From Bdellovibrionales bacterium (GTDB lineage: Bacteria > Bdellovibrionota > Bdellovibrionia > Bdellovibrionales > UBA1609): a DNA stretch of 8,561 bases. The translations under genes were made by a program, and so were the position numbers. The stretch is taken from assembly GCA_020435085.1 (NCBI GenBank), contig JAGRAB010000025.1, positions 1-8,561 on the forward strand, written 5' to 3'. Positions 6,863 through 8,561 of this stretch are shown here, in pieces. Under the pieces are notes generated by a model. The model was given only the letters and a program-made list of their open reading frames with translations, ran no database searches and was not told the origin of the DNA. Position 1 is the stretch's first letter; every line of letters starts with the position of its first letter.

Positions 6863-8560
6863 ATGAGGGGAATTTTAAGTATCTTTGCGGCCTTAACAAT
6901 CGCACCCGCTTACGCCATTGTTGATATGAAAAACGCAAACTACGCTCACACATTCACTGACATTGAAGTGCCCGGAACGGGGTATGATTTAAAGGTAAAA
7001 AGAACTTATAATAGTCGATCATTGTTTAGTGGTGTTTTTGGGTTTGGTTGGTGTTCTGAGTGGGAAACCTCTCTCACTGTCACTGCCGAGGGTTTTTTAC
7101 GAGTTGTCGAATGTGGAGCTGGCTTACAGCTGACGTATAAACCAAAGCAATTTGATAAAAAAGCTGTAGAAAAAACTATTGCACGTATTCTTGAGGAAGT
7201 TAAAAAACGCAACCCTAAAAAACCAAAGTCATTTTTTAGCAATCTAGAAAATAATATTCGTAATGATGAACTTCTTCGCCAAGACTTTGAAGAAAAATTA
7301 AACTTGCGCGGAAATGTTGCAGATAATGTAAAGTATATTGTTGATGGACGAGATAATGAGTTCATCATAAAAGCAAAAGGTTCATATACTCGCACACTCA
7401 CGGATGGTTCAAAGCAAAAATTTAATACTCAAGGCCAGCTTGAAGCAATGTATGATAAAAATAATAATTACCTCAAATTTGACTACTCTGGTAATCAGCT
7501 AACATCTGTCACAGATAACTCTGGTCGTAAATTAACGATCAAATACTCTGGGGCCAATAAAAAAGTAAGCAGCATTCTTGGGCCGAATGGCATGAAGTCT
7601 TCTTATACATTTAAAGGCGAAGACCTTGCCTCGATGACAAATGCTTGGGGCAATAGCTTTAGTTATGTTTATGACGACCTCCATAACTTAACTAAAATCA
7701 CATACCCTGATAAATCCACTCGAGAATTGACTTATAACAAAGATAAAGACTGGGTGACCTCATTCAAAAATAGAAAAAATTGTTTAGAAAAATATGAGTA
7801 TAAATCTGATAAAAATGATCCTATGAACCATTATTGGTCTAATGTTGTTAAACTCTGTGGAAAAGAAGTAGTCAATAAAAGTACTTACGAGTTTTGGCAT
7901 AAAGACAAATTTGATGGAACCGGTAAATTTTTATATCGCGTAAAATCAGACGTTAATAGCGATGTCACTGACATTGTCTATCATGAAATATTTGGCAAAC
8001 CCATTTCTGTCTCAAGAAACTCCACCCATGTACAGTATGAATATTACGATGATGGACGGGTAAAATTAAAAAAAGAACCTCTCCGCGATATGGCTTTTAT
8101 TTACAAAAATAAATGTGAAAAAGTCAGCGAAGTTAAAATAGAGTACTTTCAACCTGTCGAGAAAAAAACAAAAGGAAAGAAACTTGCCCAGGCAGAAAAA
8201 AGAAAATCATTAAGAACTATCACAACAAAGTTTATGTACGATAATAAACACTGCAATTTAGTTTTTGCTCAGAATTCAATTGGTCAAACGGCACAGTTAA
8301 GTTATGACAAAAGCGGGCGAATTTCTGCAATCAAGGATCAGTCTAAAAAAGTTGTGACTATCAAGTATGAATCTCGCTTTGGAAAGCCTTCTATTGTTTC
8401 ACGCCCTGGGCTTGGAACAATTAAAGTGGCTTACGATCAAAATGGAGATGTAAAAAACGTTGATAGCAAAGATGGACCTAAAGTTGCCGTGCAAGTAGCA
8501 AGTATTTTTAATAACCTCTTAGATATCATTGCGCCGGCAACTTCGGAAACGCCTTTATAA
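6863..8560 (+). CDS. Secreted YD-repeat (Rhs-like) protein, no toxin tip
   Basis: The 565-residue product begins with a short signal peptide (cut predicted after AYA, residue 18). Residues ~20-92 match the DUF6531 module that opens Rhs proteins: HTFTDIEVPGTGYDLKVKRT, then TYNSRS and FGFGWCSEWE. A Lys/Glu-rich predicted helical insert follows (about 96-155). From ~157 the chain is YD/Rhs-type beta repeats, for example YDKNNNYLKFDYSGNQL, YVYDDLHNLTKITYPDKS, YEYYDDGRVKLKKEP and LSYDKSGRISAIKDQ. A second Lys-rich insert sits at 433-451. Such repeats build a beta-sheet shell or filament at the cell surface. The Rhs core motif and any C-terminal toxin domain are absent, and no immunity gene follows within the window, so a polymorphic toxin is unlikely. 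Paired Cys residues (for example 64 and 84) suit an oxidising periplasm or exterior. The gene is 24 nt after tadB and probably co-transcribed. The family is recognised; the role with the Tad machine is inference. Confidence 0.8.
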   Translation: MRGILSIFAALTIAPAYAIVDMKNANYAHTFTDIEVPGTGYDLKVKRTYNSRSLFSGVFGFGWCSEWETSLTVTAEGFLRVVECGAGLQLTYKPKQFDKKAVEKTIARILEEVKKRNPKKPKSFFSNLENNIRNDELLRQDFEEKLNLRGNVADNVKYIVDGRDNEFIIKAKGSYTRTLTDGSKQKFNTQGQLEAMYDKNNNYLKFDYSGNQLTSVTDNSGRKLTIKYSGANKKVSSILGPNGMKSSYTFKGEDLASMTNAWGNSFSYVYDDLHNLTKITYPDKSTRELTYNKDKDWVTSFKNRKNCLEKYEYKSDKNDPMNHYWSNVVKLCGKEVVNKSTYEFWHKDKFDGTGKFLYRVKSDVNSDVTDIVYHEIFGKPISVSRNSTHVQYEYYDDGRVKLKKEPLRDMAFIYKNKCEKVSEVKIEYFQPVEKKTKGKKLAQAEKRKSLRTITTKFMYDNKHCNLVFAQNSIGQTAQLSYDKSGRISAIKDQSKKVVTIKYESRFGKPSIVSRPGLGTIKVAYDQNGDVKNVDSKDGPKVAVQVASIFNNLLDIIAPATSETPL

Positions 8561-8561
8561 G

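Noticed and set aside
7006..7401. 131-codon open frame on the minus strand within the YD-repeat gene
   Set aside because: It is antisense to a clear signal-peptide and DUF6531 coding region, with no sensible ribosome-binding site or recognisable domain.
6863..8560. Rhs polymorphic toxin or type VI effector
   Set aside because: There is no Rhs core motif, no C-terminal toxin domain, no immunity gene visible and no VgrG or PAAR gene; a Sec signal peptide is present instead.

Overview
The window holds seven closely packed genes, all on the + strand. Six encode parts of a Tad (tight adherence, Flp / type IVb pilus) machine. The seventh encodes a secreted YD-repeat protein of the Rhs type. The outer-membrane secretin, class III prepilin-like signals and CpaB/CpaF/TadB homologues point to a diderm (Gram-negative) bacterium. 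The DNA is A+T-rich by eye. The gene set would fit Bdellovibrionota or another deltaproteobacteria-like lineage, where Tad/Flp clusters are common and, in Bdellovibrio, have been linked to predation. That placement is inference; the window contains no taxonomic marker such as rRNA.

Layout: (1) positions 1-624 hold a TadE/TadG-like pseudopilin gene cut by the window start; (2) 618-1139 encode a second TadE-like pseudopilin, overlapping the first by 7 nt; (3) 1152-2018 encode the CpaB/RcpC periplasmic protein, with a GTG start preferred over an ATG six bases upstream; (4) 2045-3544 encode the CpaC/RcpA secretin; (5) a 136-nt gap, the longest non-coding stretch, is followed by 3681-5960, one gene encoding a MinD/ParA-type (CpaE/TadZ-like) ATPase fused to a complete CpaF/TadA secretion ATPase, starting at TTG; (6) 5960-6838 encode the TadB inner-membrane platform protein, with its start overlapping the previous stop (TAATG); (7) 6863-8560 encode a 565-residue protein with a signal peptide, a DUF6531-like N-terminal module and YD repeats, but no Rhs core or toxin tip.

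How they would work together: the CpaF half powers pilin assembly on the TadB platform. The fused MinD-like half would place the complex in the cell or tie it to a pole. CpaB and the CpaC secretin form the periplasmic and outer-membrane passage. The two pseudopilins would prime or cap the fibre. The YD-repeat protein sits where tadC is usually found, 24 nt after tadB and with a strong Shine-Dalgarno site, so it is probably co-expressed and may be a surface or exported partner of the machine.

The points most worth attention are the ATPase fusion, the YD-repeat gene in the tadC position, the apparent absence of tadC here, and a non-standard residue in the CpaF Walker B region. No RNA genes, insertion sequences, CRISPR arrays or convincing terminators were seen.
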